From the NCBI GenBank assembly GCA_035571835.1, contig DATNBU010000045.1, positions 186,001-250,000 on the forward strand: a DNA stretch of 64,000 nucleotides, given 5' to 3'. Numbering within the stretch: the first letter of the stretch is position 1; every line of letters starts with the position of its first letter. Shown here in pieces: positions 50,365 to 59,017 of the stretch. The position numbers were made by a program, and so were the translations under genes. The notes beneath the pieces are model-generated. The model had not been told where the DNA came from. It worked only from the letters and a program-made list of their open reading frames with translations, and did no database searches. The DNA is from Candidatus Limnocylindrales bacterium. GTDB lineage: Bacteria > Desulfobacterota > Binatia > UBA1149 > CAITLU01.

Positions 50365-51029
50365 CGCCGCGGACTCCTTGCTGGAGCCGCGGACGGCGCC
50401 GGCGGCGCGCTCGCGACAGCGGCCGCAATCGCGTCCGCCAGGCGGTCGATGCAGCGGTTGAGCGCTTCGACAATGCTTGCCGGATCGTTTCCAGCGGGCT
50501 CTTCGAACACCGACTCCGTGCCGGCGATCACCGCGCCGGTTGCGGCGACTTCGACGCTCCACCGCGCGTCGAGCACGGCGCGGCCGTCCGACGTCGCTTC
50601 GAAGCGCAGCACGTCGACGGGCACCTTGAAGTCCACGCGAGTGGTCGAGTACCACGGATAAGCCACCGCGTGCCCGGTGCCGATGCGCGAGCCGGTTCGA
50701 TAAAGCAGCGCTCGCGAAAAGCTGTCCTTGACCGACTCCGCCCAGAACGCGTCCGGCACGTACTCCACGCTCCCGCCGGCGCCCATGCGAACGATGTTCT
50801 GCGTGTCGAGATAGCCCGGGAGCTTGACGGGGCCGAGACCGAAATGAATGTCGGAGCGGCCGCGGGACGTGACGGCGGATGTTCCGCTCGACGAAATGAC
50901 GAAGTATCGCGAGCGATCGGGAGCGGCGCGCAGCAGCGAACAGCCGGCAGCGAGCATGGCGGCGGCGAGCGCTGCCGCGCGCAGAACCGTGTGATGTCCG
51001 GCGCGCAGTCTCGAAAAGGCGTCAATCAC
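50361..51029 (-). CDS. ABC-type transport auxiliary lipoprotein (PqiC/LptE-like, DUF330-type)
   Basis: A 222-residue outer-membrane lipoprotein candidate. Signal peptide with lipobox LAAG-Cys (Cys about 28), then DRSRYFVIS, GLGPVKLPGYLDTQNIVRM and the C-terminal IVEALNRCIDRLADAI helix, all in the pattern of PqiC-type auxiliary lipoproteins. It ends in a Pro/Ala/Ser tail. GTG at 51029 has GAGG 5 bases upstream. It is last in the Mla-like operon, 25 bp after the MCE gene, and probably links the MCE tunnel to the outer membrane. The end overlaps the convergent kinase gene by 4 bases. Confidence 0.88.
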   Translation of the reverse strand: MIDAFSRLRAGHHTVLRAAALAAAMLAAGCSLLRAAPDRSRYFVISSSGTSAVTSRGRSDIHFGLGPVKLPGYLDTQNIVRMGAGGSVEYVPDAFWAESVKDSFSRALLYRTGSRIGTGHAVAYPWYSTTRVDFKVPVDVLRFEATSDGRAVLDARWSVEVAATGAVIAGTESVFEEPAGNDPASIVEALNRCIDRLADAIAAAVASAPPAPSAAPARSPRR

Positions 51030-51054
51030 TGCTTCCTCACTTTCATGGCGTCGT

Positions 51055-52056
51055 TCACGGGGCAGCCTCCGGCGCCGGTGCTTCGCGGTTTCGCCTGCGT
51101 TCTCCCTTGCCTCGCAGCAGCGCGTCGGGCTGGCGTTCGAGCAGGGCCGCGAGGTCATGAACGGTCTTCGCGGTCACGGCCGCATCGCCGAGCGTCTTCT
51201 CGAGCGCGACGATGAGCGGCGAATCCGGCTGCAGCACCGCGCCGGCATTGACGGACGCCACGCGAAGATCGGCGAGCGTCGCGCGAAGCTGGGCAAGCGT
51301 CGGCTCGATTTCTTTCTTCAGCGGCTCGAGCGTGGCCCGCGTCGTGTCGGAGGTCTGCTTCAGGCTGGTCAATGTAGCATCCAATGTACCGAGAGTATCG
51401 TCGAGATGATCGATCGCGTCGTGCAGGCCCTGCGAGTCGAGCAGCGTCCTTGCCGACGTGGCCGCGGTCTTGATCTCCTCCACAAGCCCTTTGATGTCGA
51501 TCTGCTGGAGGTCGGCGAAGAACTGCGCGGCCTTCGTGGTGGCCTGTTCGAACGGCGTGGGAAGCGTCGGGATCTCCGGGTACGGAGAATGGGTCTGGTC
51601 GCCGAGCCGGAGGCCGCGCGTTGCCGGAAACAGGTCGAGCTTCACGTACAGCACGCCGGTGACGAGACTCTCGCTGGAAAGCTGCGCGCGAAGGCCGCGC
51701 GCGACCAGGTCGGCGATCGTCGGCGGATCCGGCTTGACGAGCGAGCCCAGGTTCGAGGTCTTGTCGGCGTCGAGCTCGATCACCACCGGAACGTAGAATT
51801 TCTCGCGCGTGCCGGTAAGCGCAGCCATGTCGCCGATGCCGAGCAGGATGCTCGAGACGGTGCCGATCTGGACGCCTTTGAGCTTCACGTTGGCGCCGAC
51901 CGAAAGGCCGCTGACGTCGCTTTCGAAATAGAGGATGTACTTGTAGCTCTCGCGGAAGAACCGACCCGAGCCGAAGATCGTCACTCCGACCAGCCCGAGC
52001 GCGACCGCACCGACGACGAACGCGCCGATCAGGGTCGGGCTACTTTTCTTGGACAT
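51055..52056 (-). CDS. mlaD: MCE/MlaD-domain lipid transport protein
   Basis: A 333-residue periplasm-facing protein with one N-terminal membrane anchor (LIGAFVVGAVALGLVGVTIF) and an MCE domain (about 40-130: YKYILYFESDVSGLSVGANVKLKGVQIGTV). A second tract LVARGLRAQLSSESLVTGVLYVKLDL is also characteristic. The C-terminal third is a long helix (TLDATLTSLKQTSDTTRATLEPL) expected to form part of a tunnel or needle, longer than E. coli MlaD and closer to PqiB/YebT-like single-MCE proteins. It overlaps the ATPase gene by 17 bases. Confidence 0.9.
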   Translation of the reverse strand: MSKKSSPTLIGAFVVGAVALGLVGVTIFGSGRFFRESYKYILYFESDVSGLSVGANVKLKGVQIGTVSSILLGIGDMAALTGTREKFYVPVVIELDADKTSNLGSLVKPDPPTIADLVARGLRAQLSSESLVTGVLYVKLDLFPATRGLRLGDQTHSPYPEIPTLPTPFEQATTKAAQFFADLQQIDIKGLVEEIKTAATSARTLLDSQGLHDAIDHLDDTLGTLDATLTSLKQTSDTTRATLEPLKKEIEPTLAQLRATLADLRVASVNAGAVLQPDSPLIVALEKTLGDAAVTAKTVHDLAALLERQPDALLRGKGERRRNREAPAPEAAP

Positions 52057-52903
52057 GGCCTTGGTCCTCGTCTCCTGCGCTGCGATTGAGGAAGCGCCGT
52101 ACTTTCGGATCCGGATGCGAATCGCGCAGCTCGCGTGGGTTTCCCTGGGCAATCATCGTTCGCGTGTCGATGTCGAGGAAGACGCTATTGTTACCGATTG
52201 TGAAGATGCTCGCGAGCTCGTGCGTGACGACCACTGCGGTCGACCCGAGGCTCGCCTGCAGCTCGAGGATCAGCTCGTCGAGCAGGCGCGAGCTGATCGG
52301 ATCGAGTCCGGCCGACGGCTCGTCGAAGAACAGGATGTCGGGATCGAGCGCCATCGCACGCGCGAGGCCCGCCCGTTTCTGCATGCCGCCGCTGATCTGC
52401 GACGGATAATAGTCCTCGAAGCCGGCAAGGCCGACGAGCGAGAGCTTGAGCGCAGCGATCTCGCGGATCTGGGCCGGCTTGAGGTCGGTGAACTCGGCGA
52501 GCGGAAGCGCGACGTTTTCGGCGAGCGTCATCGAGCTCCACAGCCCGCCGCCCTGATAGAGCACGCCGAACGTGCGCAGCATCTGTTCGCGCTTCTCGGG
52601 TGACGCGTTCGTGAAGCTTTCGCTGCCGTAGAAGATCTCGCCTTTGGCGGGCTCGAGCAGGCCGATCATGTGGCGCAGCAGCGTGCTCTTTCCGCAACCG
52701 CTCGCGCCCATGATGATGAACACGTCGCCGCGCTGGACGGTGAAATTGATGTCGCGCATGACGACGAAGTCGCCGAACGCCATCGTGACATCCTGCACCG
52801 TGATGCGCGCATCCGGATCGACGGCGGGCGCGCCGCTGTTTCCCTGCTTCAGGGCGATCGCGGCCGCCGTCGCGGCGAGCTCTGCATCAGATGCCGAGGA
52901 CAT
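52040..52903 (-). CDS. mlaF: Lipid transport ABC ATPase, MlaF-like
   Basis: A 287-residue ATPase: Walker A GASGCGKST (about 68-76), Q-loop YQGGGLWSSMTLAENVALPL (as in MlaF), signature ISGGMQKRAGLARAM, Walker B ILFFDEPSAGLDP and switch His VVTHELASI. The short N-terminal tail is not conserved. ATG 52903 lies within the permease gene (17-base overlap) and its end overlaps the MCE gene by 17 bases, so the complex is made in linked fashion. Expected to energise phospholipid movement between membranes. Confidence 0.93.
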   Translation of the reverse strand: MSSASDAELAATAAAIALKQGNSGAPAVDPDARITVQDVTMAFGDFVVMRDINFTVQRGDVFIIMGASGCGKSTLLRHMIGLLEPAKGEIFYGSESFTNASPEKREQMLRTFGVLYQGGGLWSSMTLAENVALPLAEFTDLKPAQIREIAALKLSLVGLAGFEDYYPSQISGGMQKRAGLARAMALDPDILFFDEPSAGLDPISSRLLDELILELQASLGSTAVVVTHELASIFTIGNNSVFLDIDTRTMIAQGNPRELRDSHPDPKVRRFLNRSAGDEDQGHVQEK

Positions 52904-54077
52904 AGAACACCACTGCAAAGATTCCACACGCCGAGATGATCGCGACGATGCTGCTGACGACCGCCCTGGTCGTCGCTTCGCCAACGGCCGATGAGCTGCT
53001 TCCCGACTGGATTCCGCGCAGGCAGCCGAACAGCGCGACCAGCACCCCGTACACGGCGGCCTTGACGAGACCGCCGACGAGATCGTCGAGCGTAACCGCC
53101 CACTGCGTGTACTGATAATACGTGACCGGCGACAGCCCGAGGCCGACCACGCCGACCGCCGCTCCGCCCAGAATTCCGACCGCGTCCGAGTACAGGCACA
53201 GAAGCGGCATCATCAGCGCCAGCGCGATCATCCGCGGGATCACCAGGAATTCGAGCGGGGAGATGCCCATCGTCGAGAGTGCGTCGATTTCCTGGTTCAC
53301 CTTCATGCTTCCGAGTGCGGCGGCGTACGCGGCCCCGGTGCGTCCCGCCATGACGATTGCGGTCATCATCGCGCCCATTTCGCGCACCATCGCGATGCCG
53401 ACGAGATTGGCGACGTAGATCTCCGCACCGAACTGCTCGAGCTGTACGGCGCCGACGAACGCAAGGATCGTCCCGACGAGGAAACTGATCAGCGTAACGA
53501 TCGGGAGCGCTTCGACGCCGGCCTCCTGCATGTGAACCGACAGGTCCGAGCGGCGAAACCTCGCCCGGCCGCGAATCACGCTGCCGAACGCGATCACGAT
53601 GCTGCCGACGAACTCGAGCGCTTCGAGGGCATTGTGGCCTGTGCGCGTCGTCCACAGCCCGATGCGCGTGACGACGCTGGGCTGAACCTGCTGCGCGCGG
53701 GCACCTTCGCGTTCCGGAACGGTCTCGGCGAGCTTCAGCATGCTGCGCGCGCCGTCCGGCAGCCCCTGACGGTCGAGATGAACGCCGTGCTCTGCAAGCA
53801 GATGCGTGAACCGGATCAGGAAGACGAGAAGCCCCGAGTCCCAGCGCTCGACCGCCGAGGTGTCGAAACGGACCACTTTGTGACCGAGTGCAATGACCTG
53901 CCTGGCGGCATTTTCCGGCTCCGGCAGGTTCTCGCGGATCGACCAGACGCCGCTCAGGTTGACGACAGCCTCATCGTGGTCGCCGCTGACGACGATCGAG
54001 GACTTCGTGTCCTCCATATCGATGGGCTCGGCAGCCTCGCTCCGGGCGGCTTCGTTCGTCGCGCTGCGCAGGGCCAT
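52887..54077 (-). CDS. mlaE: STAS-MlaE fusion permease of lipid transport system
   Basis: 396 residues. Residues about 22-120 form a STAS-like domain (LSGVWSIRENLPEP ... VRFDTSAVERWDSGLLVFLIRF), as in MlaB, and residues about 135-396 form the MlaE permease (VEALPIVTLISFLVGTILAF, the conserved MVREMGAMMTAIVMAGRTGAAYAAALGSMKVNQEIDAL core, and CGIFAVVFYVLG at the end). The fusion puts MlaB and MlaE, separate in E. coli, in one chain. ATG 54077 is used; an internal ATG at 54017 would still keep the STAS fold. First gene of the permease-ATPase-MCE-lipoprotein operon. Confidence 0.92.
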   Translation of the reverse strand: MALRSATNEAARSEAAEPIDMEDTKSSIVVSGDHDEAVVNLSGVWSIRENLPEPENAARQVIALGHKVVRFDTSAVERWDSGLLVFLIRFTHLLAEHGVHLDRQGLPDGARSMLKLAETVPEREGARAQQVQPSVVTRIGLWTTRTGHNALEALEFVGSIVIAFGSVIRGRARFRRSDLSVHMQEAGVEALPIVTLISFLVGTILAFVGAVQLEQFGAEIYVANLVGIAMVREMGAMMTAIVMAGRTGAAYAAALGSMKVNQEIDALSTMGISPLEFLVIPRMIALALMMPLLCLYSDAVGILGGAAVGVVGLGLSPVTYYQYTQWAVTLDDLVGGLVKAAVYGVLVALFGCLRGIQSGSSSSAVGEATTRAVVSSIVAIISACGIFAVVFYVLGI

Positions 54078-54243
54078 CCTCTACGGGATATCGGCCAGCG
54101 GACCGGCTGGCAAGCCTTGTGTGGCAATCGGGGGCGACCCTTCGGATTACGGTGATCCGTTCGAGTCGGCGGCGCGCGAAGCCATCGAGCCCGGGATTCG
54201 TGGAAGTTGGAGGACCGGGCGATCCCGGCTACCGTCGCCCGCA

Positions 54244-54663
54244 TTGAGACAGGCTTTCACGACGATCGAAATCGGAACCCGCGAGCCGGGTTTGTTCGAA
54301 ATCACGCACGAAGTTTCCGAGTGGGCTTCGGCGAGCGACATCGCCGACGGCCTGCTGACGATGTTCATCCGGCACACATCGGCGTCGCTCGTGATTCAGG
54401 AGAACGCCGATCCGGACGTGCTCACCGATCTCGATGCATTTCTTCGGCGGATCGTGCCGGAGGACACGCGGCTGTACCGGCATACCGCCGAAGGCGCCGA
54501 TGACATGCCTGCGCATATCCGTTCGGCGCTGACGTCCACGCAGCTTTCCGTTCCGCTGCGCGGCGGCCGGCTCAGGCTCGGCACATGGCAGGGCATCTAC
54601 GTGTTCGAGCATCGGCGCGGCCGCTTCCGCCGCAGCGTGGACCTTCACATCGTCGGCGACTGA
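54244..54663 (+). CDS. YjbQ family protein (UPF0047)
   Basis: A 139-residue protein of the YjbQ/UPF0047 family, some of which show weak thiamine-phosphate synthase activity. The family hallmarks are FIRHTSASLVIQENADPDVLTDLDAFL (His near residue 40), RHTAEGADDMPAHIRSAL (conserved His/Asp metal-site residues) and GTWQGIYVFEHR. TTG at 54244 is chosen as start since the fold starts immediately after it; no ATG precedes it in a sensible place. Head-to-head with the MlaE gene across 166 bp. Confidence 0.85.
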   Translation: MRQAFTTIEIGTREPGLFEITHEVSEWASASDIADGLLTMFIRHTSASLVIQENADPDVLTDLDAFLRRIVPEDTRLYRHTAEGADDMPAHIRSALTSTQLSVPLRGGRLRLGTWQGIYVFEHRRGRFRRSVDLHIVGD

Positions 54664-54714
54664 CCACCGAACAAATCGAGGACCACTCCGATTCCGGCCT
54701 TCCGGTCCGGCCGG

Positions 54715-55251
54715 TCAACCGTGACGTGCCGCGCGAAATGCTTCCATGTCGTGCGCCGGGGGCGGCATCGGGCGGATCGGCACGGGCTCCGGCATCACGA
54801 CTCGCGCGCCCATCGACGGGGCCAGACGGTTGAGCGATTCCCTCAGGCACGCGAGTCCCTTGGTCATCGTCGGCCGAAACAGCATCCCGAAGATCGGATC
54901 GAGCAGCACCAGCGGTGCGAACAGATGGATGTCGGACGTCCACCGGATCCGCGAGCCGCCGCGAAACGGCGTCACGGTGACGCAATCGGTGACTTTCGTG
55001 ATGAGACTGCGCCCCATGAACATCACACGGCGACCGGGCTCGTACACTTCGACGTGGTAGTCGAGCGTCGTGTTGACGCCCATCAGGCGCATCGTGACGC
55101 GGAATTCGGTTCCCAGCCCGACGGCACCCGGCGTGCACTGTTCGACCCGCGTGATGCTCGGATCCCAGGACGGAGCGTTGTTGAGGTCGCTCAGATACAG
55201 AAATGCGCCGGACGGCGGCGCATCGGTTACGATCCTTTCGTCGAAATTCAT
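54715..55251 (-). CDS. SRPBCC-family (START-like) lipid/ligand-binding protein
   Basis: A 178-residue helix-grip protein of the polyketide-cyclase/CoxG-like SRPBCC clan: NFDERIVTDAPPSGAFLYLSDLNNAPSWDP at the N-terminus, the EFRVTMRLMGVNTTLDYHVEVYEPGRRV sheet, and the long C-terminal helix MLFRPTMTKGLACLRESLNRL. A Pro-rich tail follows. Such proteins bind hydrophobic ligands; the ligand here is unknown. Converges with the YjbQ gene (51 bp). Confidence 0.85.
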   Translation of the reverse strand: MNFDERIVTDAPPSGAFLYLSDLNNAPSWDPSITRVEQCTPGAVGLGTEFRVTMRLMGVNTTLDYHVEVYEPGRRVMFMGRSLITKVTDCVTVTPFRGGSRIRWTSDIHLFAPLVLLDPIFGMLFRPTMTKGLACLRESLNRLAPSMGARVVMPEPVPIRPMPPPAHDMEAFRAARHG

Positions 55252-55465
55252 TCCGCGGAATGTACCTGAACCGAACCGCTCGTGTCCGATTTTCGGTCCC
55301 TCAAGCGGGCGCGATATTTAACGCGCGTCGCGTTTTTGCGCGAGCAAAATCCGCGCCGCCCGCACAGCCGCACGCCGAACGTGGCCGCGCGAGCGCAGGA
55401 CGTCGACGTGATGGCCCAGGATTATGCTCGTGATTACGCAAAGTGATCGCGTGCGAACCGACCGA

Positions 55466-56767
55466 TCATTGCGACGCCCCTTTCTGCCGGGCACCGAACG
55501 TGACTTCGATCGTCGTTCCGCCGCCATCGCGCGCCACGGCACGCGCCGTGCCGCCGTGACTCTCGGCGATGCGTCGAACCAGCGCCAGCCCGAGCCCGAC
55601 TCCGCCCCCTTCGCCCTCGCTCGTGCCGGATCTCCTGTAAAAGGCCTCGAAAACCCGCTCCCGCTCGACATCGGGAATACCGGGACCGCGATCGCTCACG
55701 CGCAGCACCGCTCCGCCACCCGGCGCCGGTGCGACATCGGCTTCGATTGCCGACCCCGAGCCGTAGCGGCGTGCATTTTCGAACAGGTTTCGAGCAAGCC
55801 GCCGCAGCAGCCGCGCGTCGCCGCGTAGCGTGACCGCGGTGCCGCCTACGTCGGCGCCGACGCGCGCACCTTCTTCGGCGACGAGCGCAAGCAGATCGAC
55901 GTCGTCGTTCCTGTCGACGTCCGGCGAAGCGTCGAGCCGGCTCGTCAGAAGGATTTCGCCGATCAGATCGTCGAGCTCGTCGATGTCGCTGGCGATCCTT
56001 TCGCGCACGTCGCGCCGCGTGTCGACGCCAAGCAGCTCGATGGCGACGCGCATGCGGGCAAGCGGTGAGCGCAGCTCGTGCGACGCCGTCGCGAGCGCAT
56101 CCTTCTGTGCGTGCACGAGACGTTCGATCCGCTCGGCGGCGCGATTGAAGCTGCGCGCGAGCTCGGCGATCTCGTCGCTGCCTTCGACGTTGACCCTGGC
56201 GCGAAGGTTGCCGCTGCCGAGAGTGTCGACTCCGGCGCGAAGGCGCTCGAGCCGGCGTGTCAGCCGGCGCGCAAGCGGAAGGCTCGCGAGCGCGAGCATT
56301 GCCGCAAGCACCGCAATCATCAGCAGCGCACCGAGCGGCCGGTGGCGGCCGGCGTGATCGGCGAGCAGCCGCCTGCCGTCGGGCAGCGCCATCACTGCGA
56401 GCATTCCATGACCGGCAGAGTGCGCGATGCCGCTGCCGGAAAAGCGCGTATGCGGCGCCGCAATCACTGGGCCGGCGCTGGCAACAGGCCGTCCATCGGC
56501 ATCGAGCAGCGTCAGGTCGGCCTCGAATTTTCCGGCCAGCCGTTCGAGCGCGATCTTCTGCTCGTCGGCCGGACGATCGGGGGGTGGCAGCACTTCGCCG
56601 ATCAGCTCGGCCATGCCGCCGAGGAACATTTCGGCCTCGCGATCGCGCGGCGCGATCCACCACAGGCAGCTCGCCGCGACGGCAAACAGCACGAGCGCCG
56701 TGACCAGCGCCAGGTAGATCTGCAGATAGAGGCGATGGCGAAGGCTGTGGCGATGAAGCCGCTTCAA
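55466..56767 (-). CDS. CpxA-like sensor histidine kinase
   Basis: A 433-residue two-segment membrane kinase: YLALVTALVLFAVAASCLWW (about 16-35), a short periplasmic domain (about 40-140), LLMIAVLAAMLALASLPLA, HAMP (RRLTRRLERLRAGVDTLGSGNL), H-box SHELRSPLARMR (His about 235), N-box RNLFENARRYG, SDRGPGIP and GVGLGLALVRRIA. It follows the regulator gene by 27 bp on the same strand. With the CpxP-like and CpxR-like genes it forms an envelope-stress-type operon. Confidence 0.92.
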   Translation of the reverse strand: MKRLHRHSLRHRLYLQIYLALVTALVLFAVAASCLWWIAPRDREAEMFLGGMAELIGEVLPPPDRPADEQKIALERLAGKFEADLTLLDADGRPVASAGPVIAAPHTRFSGSGIAHSAGHGMLAVMALPDGRRLLADHAGRHRPLGALLMIAVLAAMLALASLPLARRLTRRLERLRAGVDTLGSGNLRARVNVEGSDEIAELARSFNRAAERIERLVHAQKDALATASHELRSPLARMRVAIELLGVDTRRDVRERIASDIDELDDLIGEILLTSRLDASPDVDRNDDVDLLALVAEEGARVGADVGGTAVTLRGDARLLRRLARNLFENARRYGSGSAIEADVAPAPGGGAVLRVSDRGPGIPDVERERVFEAFYRRSGTSEGEGGGVGLGLALVRRIAESHGGTARAVARDGGGTTIEVTFGARQKGASQ

Positions 56768-56794
56768 ATCTTTTCCTCTTCCGCCGGCATCCGC

Positions 56795-57499
56795 TCAGCT
56801 CGCATCCTCGTCCTGGCGGCGCGCGAAAAGGTAGCCGGTGCCGCGGATCGTCAGCACGCGGCGCGGATGCTGCGGATCGTCCTCGATCGCAGCGCGGATG
56901 CGCGAGACGTGCACGTCGATGCTGCGGTCGAAAGCCTCGTGCTCACTGCCGCGCACCTTGTTCATGATCGTGTCTCGCGTCATCACGCGGCCGGCGCTCT
57001 CGGCCAGCGCGCACAGAAGATCGAACTGGTACGACGTCAGCGGCTTGTCGTCGCCGTCGACGCGAACAGTGCGGGCATCGCGATCGATCTCGAGCCGGCC
57101 GAAGCGGAGAACCGAATCCGCGGCGAGCACTGGCGCTCCGGAGCGCCGCAGCACGGCTTTGAGCCGCGCCAGCAGCTCGCGCGGATTGAACGGCTTCGGA
57201 AGATAGTCGTCGGCACCGAGCTCGAGTCCGACGATGCGATCGGTGTCTTCGCCGCGCGCGGTCAGCATCACGATCGGGACCTGCGAGCGGCTGCGGATCG
57301 TGCGGCAGACGTCGAATCCGTCGCGGTCGGGAAGCATCACGTCCAGGATGACCGCGTCGAATTCCTCTCGCGTCAGCGCGTCGAGGCCGCCGGCGGCATC
57401 CCCGCGCGTCGTCACGTCCATGCCCGACTTGCCGAGGTACTCGGCCACCATCGCGGCCAGCGCGCGGTCGTCTTCGACGATGAGGATACGTTCCGACAT
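56795..57499 (-). CDS. CpxR-like OmpR-family response regulator
   Basis: A 234-residue DNA-binding regulator. Receiver: ILIVEDDRALAAMVAEYL acidic pocket, acceptor Asp53 region in VILDVMLPDRDGFDV, MLTARGED and LPKPFNPREL. The OmpR-type winged helix (about 135-232) has LTSYQFDLLCALAESAGRVMTRD and FDRSIDVHVSRIRAAIEDDP, ending in the wing RTVLTIRGTGYLFAR-like segment. It lies 57 bp after the CpxP-like gene and 27 bp before the kinase gene. A perfect CpxR-type box upstream of the operon supports autoregulation. Confidence 0.93.
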   Translation of the reverse strand: MSERILIVEDDRALAAMVAEYLGKSGMDVTTRGDAAGGLDALTREEFDAVILDVMLPDRDGFDVCRTIRSRSQVPIVMLTARGEDTDRIVGLELGADDYLPKPFNPRELLARLKAVLRRSGAPVLAADSVLRFGRLEIDRDARTVRVDGDDKPLTSYQFDLLCALAESAGRVMTRDTIMNKVRGSEHEAFDRSIDVHVSRIRAAIEDDPQHPRRVLTIRGTGYLFARRQDEDAS

Positions 57500-57556
57500 G
57501 TTGCTTCCGGCGCCGGGCCTGCAGCTCGCGCTGCGCCGGTTCGCGAATCTATGCGC

Positions 57557-58132
57557 TCAGTGATGATGGCGGAAGCGGTCGAGGTGCTGGATGAGCTCGG
57601 CGCGCTGCTCGGTGGTCAGCACCTCGGCCGTATCGCCGAGCGCCGACGCGACGACGCGCGACAGGTTGTCGGCGAGACCGATCTCCTCGACCCGCAGCCG
57701 TTCGATGGCCGCGCGGTCGATCGTCGGCGCTTCCAGGATCGCGTGAAGCTGGTCGCGGTTCGAGCGGTGTTTCTCGACGATCGGGAACAGGCTGTCGACG
57801 GTTCCGTCGATGATCTTCTCGACGCGCTGCTGCTGGTCGGGCGTGGCGTCCAGCCGGTGAAGCGCGAACGCCGCGAAGAACTCCGCGTGGTCGCGGGCTT
57901 CTTCGAGCGTCGGGGGCCCGTCGCCGGCGCGCGAGATCGCGCCGAGGGCGGCCTCGGCAACCGGCATCGTCGCTCCGATCGCGAAACCGATCAGGCCGGC
58001 GCCGATTACGCCGAGGACCAGGCCGGCCACGAAGCCGCGCCGCTTTCGGTTAGGGCACGAGGATTCGGGGACTTCGTGGTTCGGGTCTGAAGAAGAGGAG
58101 GACGGGAGGGCGGGGGTGTCGTAAGTGTTCAT
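57557..58132 (-). CDS. Spy/CpxP-like periplasmic protein with membrane anchor
   Basis: A 191-residue protein: a Ser-rich cytosolic start, one membrane segment (VAGLVLGVIGAGLIGFAIGA, about 35-54), then a helical periplasmic domain with HRLDATPDQQQRVEKIIDGTVDSLFPI, LEAPTIDRAAIERLR, and LTTEQRAELIQHLDRFRHHH. The spacing and the LTxEQRAEL end are those of Spy/CpxP or heavy-metal-sensor proteins (DUF-type Spy), with a His cluster at the C-terminus that may bind metal. Likely senses misfolded protein or metal and inhibits the CpxA-like kinase. First gene of the operon. Confidence 0.87.
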   Translation of the reverse strand: MNTYDTPALPSSSSSDPNHEVPESSCPNRKRRGFVAGLVLGVIGAGLIGFAIGATMPVAEAALGAISRAGDGPPTLEEARDHAEFFAAFALHRLDATPDQQQRVEKIIDGTVDSLFPIVEKHRSNRDQLHAILEAPTIDRAAIERLRVEEIGLADNLSRVVASALGDTAEVLTTEQRAELIQHLDRFRHHH

Positions 58133-58289
58133 ACAGGCTCCTTCTTTTCCGGCGGCTTCTCGCCGGATGCTATGCGGCGGTTTGCGCCGGATGCTTGCCG
58201 GGACGGCATCGGCGGCCCGGTTCTGGCCGGAATCTGTCCGGCTCGGGAAGGAGACTAGGCGCGCGAGGTTTCGGGGATTGGTCGCGCAG

Positions 58290-58304
58290 GTAAAGTTTCG
58301 TAAA
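58290..58304. promoter_or_regulatory. Perfect CpxR box
   Basis: GTAAA-GTTTC-GTAAA is an exact match to the CpxR consensus GTAAA-N5-GTAAA. It lies 158 bp upstream of the CpxP-like start codon, in the only gap before the three-gene Cpx-like operon. It reads on the plus strand, opposite to the operon; CpxR boxes work in either orientation. Probably autoregulatory. Confidence 0.75.
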
Positions 58305-58345
58305 GGCGACGCGGCCAGGATCGGACGCCGCCGCAGCGCCGCGCG

Positions 58346-58999
58346 CTACTGCGCGGCCTGCACGGAGTCGGGATCGTCTTCGGTCGGCGTCATCGTCAGC
58401 ACGAGCGCGGCGGCGACGATCAGGCCGATGTCTTCGCGAAGACGCAGCTCGAACGCGAGCCAGGTCCCCATCGCCGCCCAGAACAGCGGCACCGCGAACA
58501 GCACGCGCGCGTACGGTGCGCGCGTCAGCAGCAGCATTCCGAACGTGAAGATCGTAACCGGCGTCGGCACTCCGAAGCTCGGCGACGTCGGATGCGCGTG
58601 GCCGAGCAGGGCGGCCAGCGCCGGATACGCAACCAGCGAATAGAAGATCAGCAGGATGCCGGCGAGGTGACGCGGGCCGGTGTGCGTCCAGAAGCGCACG
58701 TCATGGCGGGCAACGCCGAAATTGAGCAGCAGCGCCGCCTGCATCGCGAACACCGCGCCGAATACGTAACCGAGCGGCGTGATGCGGCTCAGGAATCCGC
58801 AGCAGTAGATCAGGCCCGACCACGCCCACAGCACCGAAAGCAGCGCGCACGCGATGCGGTCGCGCTGCGATCCCGGGAATAGCGCGAGGCACACCGCGAC
58901 GAATGCGACGAGGCCGAGAACTTCGGGCGCAGGCCACAGCGCCTCGTTGTAGGCGGTGAACACGCCGAGAAATTCGTCGCGTCCGAGATTGAGCGGCAA
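58346..58999 (-). CDS. DUF6064 family membrane protein
   Basis: A 217-residue protein with about six hydrophobic segments. The start (LGRDEFLGVFTAYNEALWPA) and order of segments (VLGLVAFVAVCLALF, SVLWAWSGLIYCCGFL, YVFGAVFAMQAALLLNFG, LLIFYSLVAYPALAALLGH, VTIFTFGMLLLTRAP, VPLFWAAMGTWLAF) are those of DUF6064, a family with no known function. ATG 58999 lies 18 bp after the stop of the thioredoxin-fold gene on the same strand, so the two are probably co-transcribed. Confidence 0.85.
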   Translation of the reverse strand: MPLNLGRDEFLGVFTAYNEALWPAPEVLGLVAFVAVCLALFPGSQRDRIACALLSVLWAWSGLIYCCGFLSRITPLGYVFGAVFAMQAALLLNFGVARHDVRFWTHTGPRHLAGILLIFYSLVAYPALAALLGHAHPTSPSFGVPTPVTIFTFGMLLLTRAPYARVLFAVPLFWAAMGTWLAFELRLREDIGLIVAAALVLTMTPTEDDPDSVQAAQ

Positions 59000-59017
59000 G
59001 GTTCCGGCCTCGTCCTG

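Noticed and set aside
55310-55345. Possible terminator ACGCG-CGT-CGCGT followed by T4
   Set aside because: Stem of five and a three-base loop with a short T-run; too weak, and downstream of neither neighbouring gene in the right direction.
56078-58090. 670-codon plus-strand frame across the Cpx-like operon
   Set aside because: Antisense shadow of three well-supported genes.
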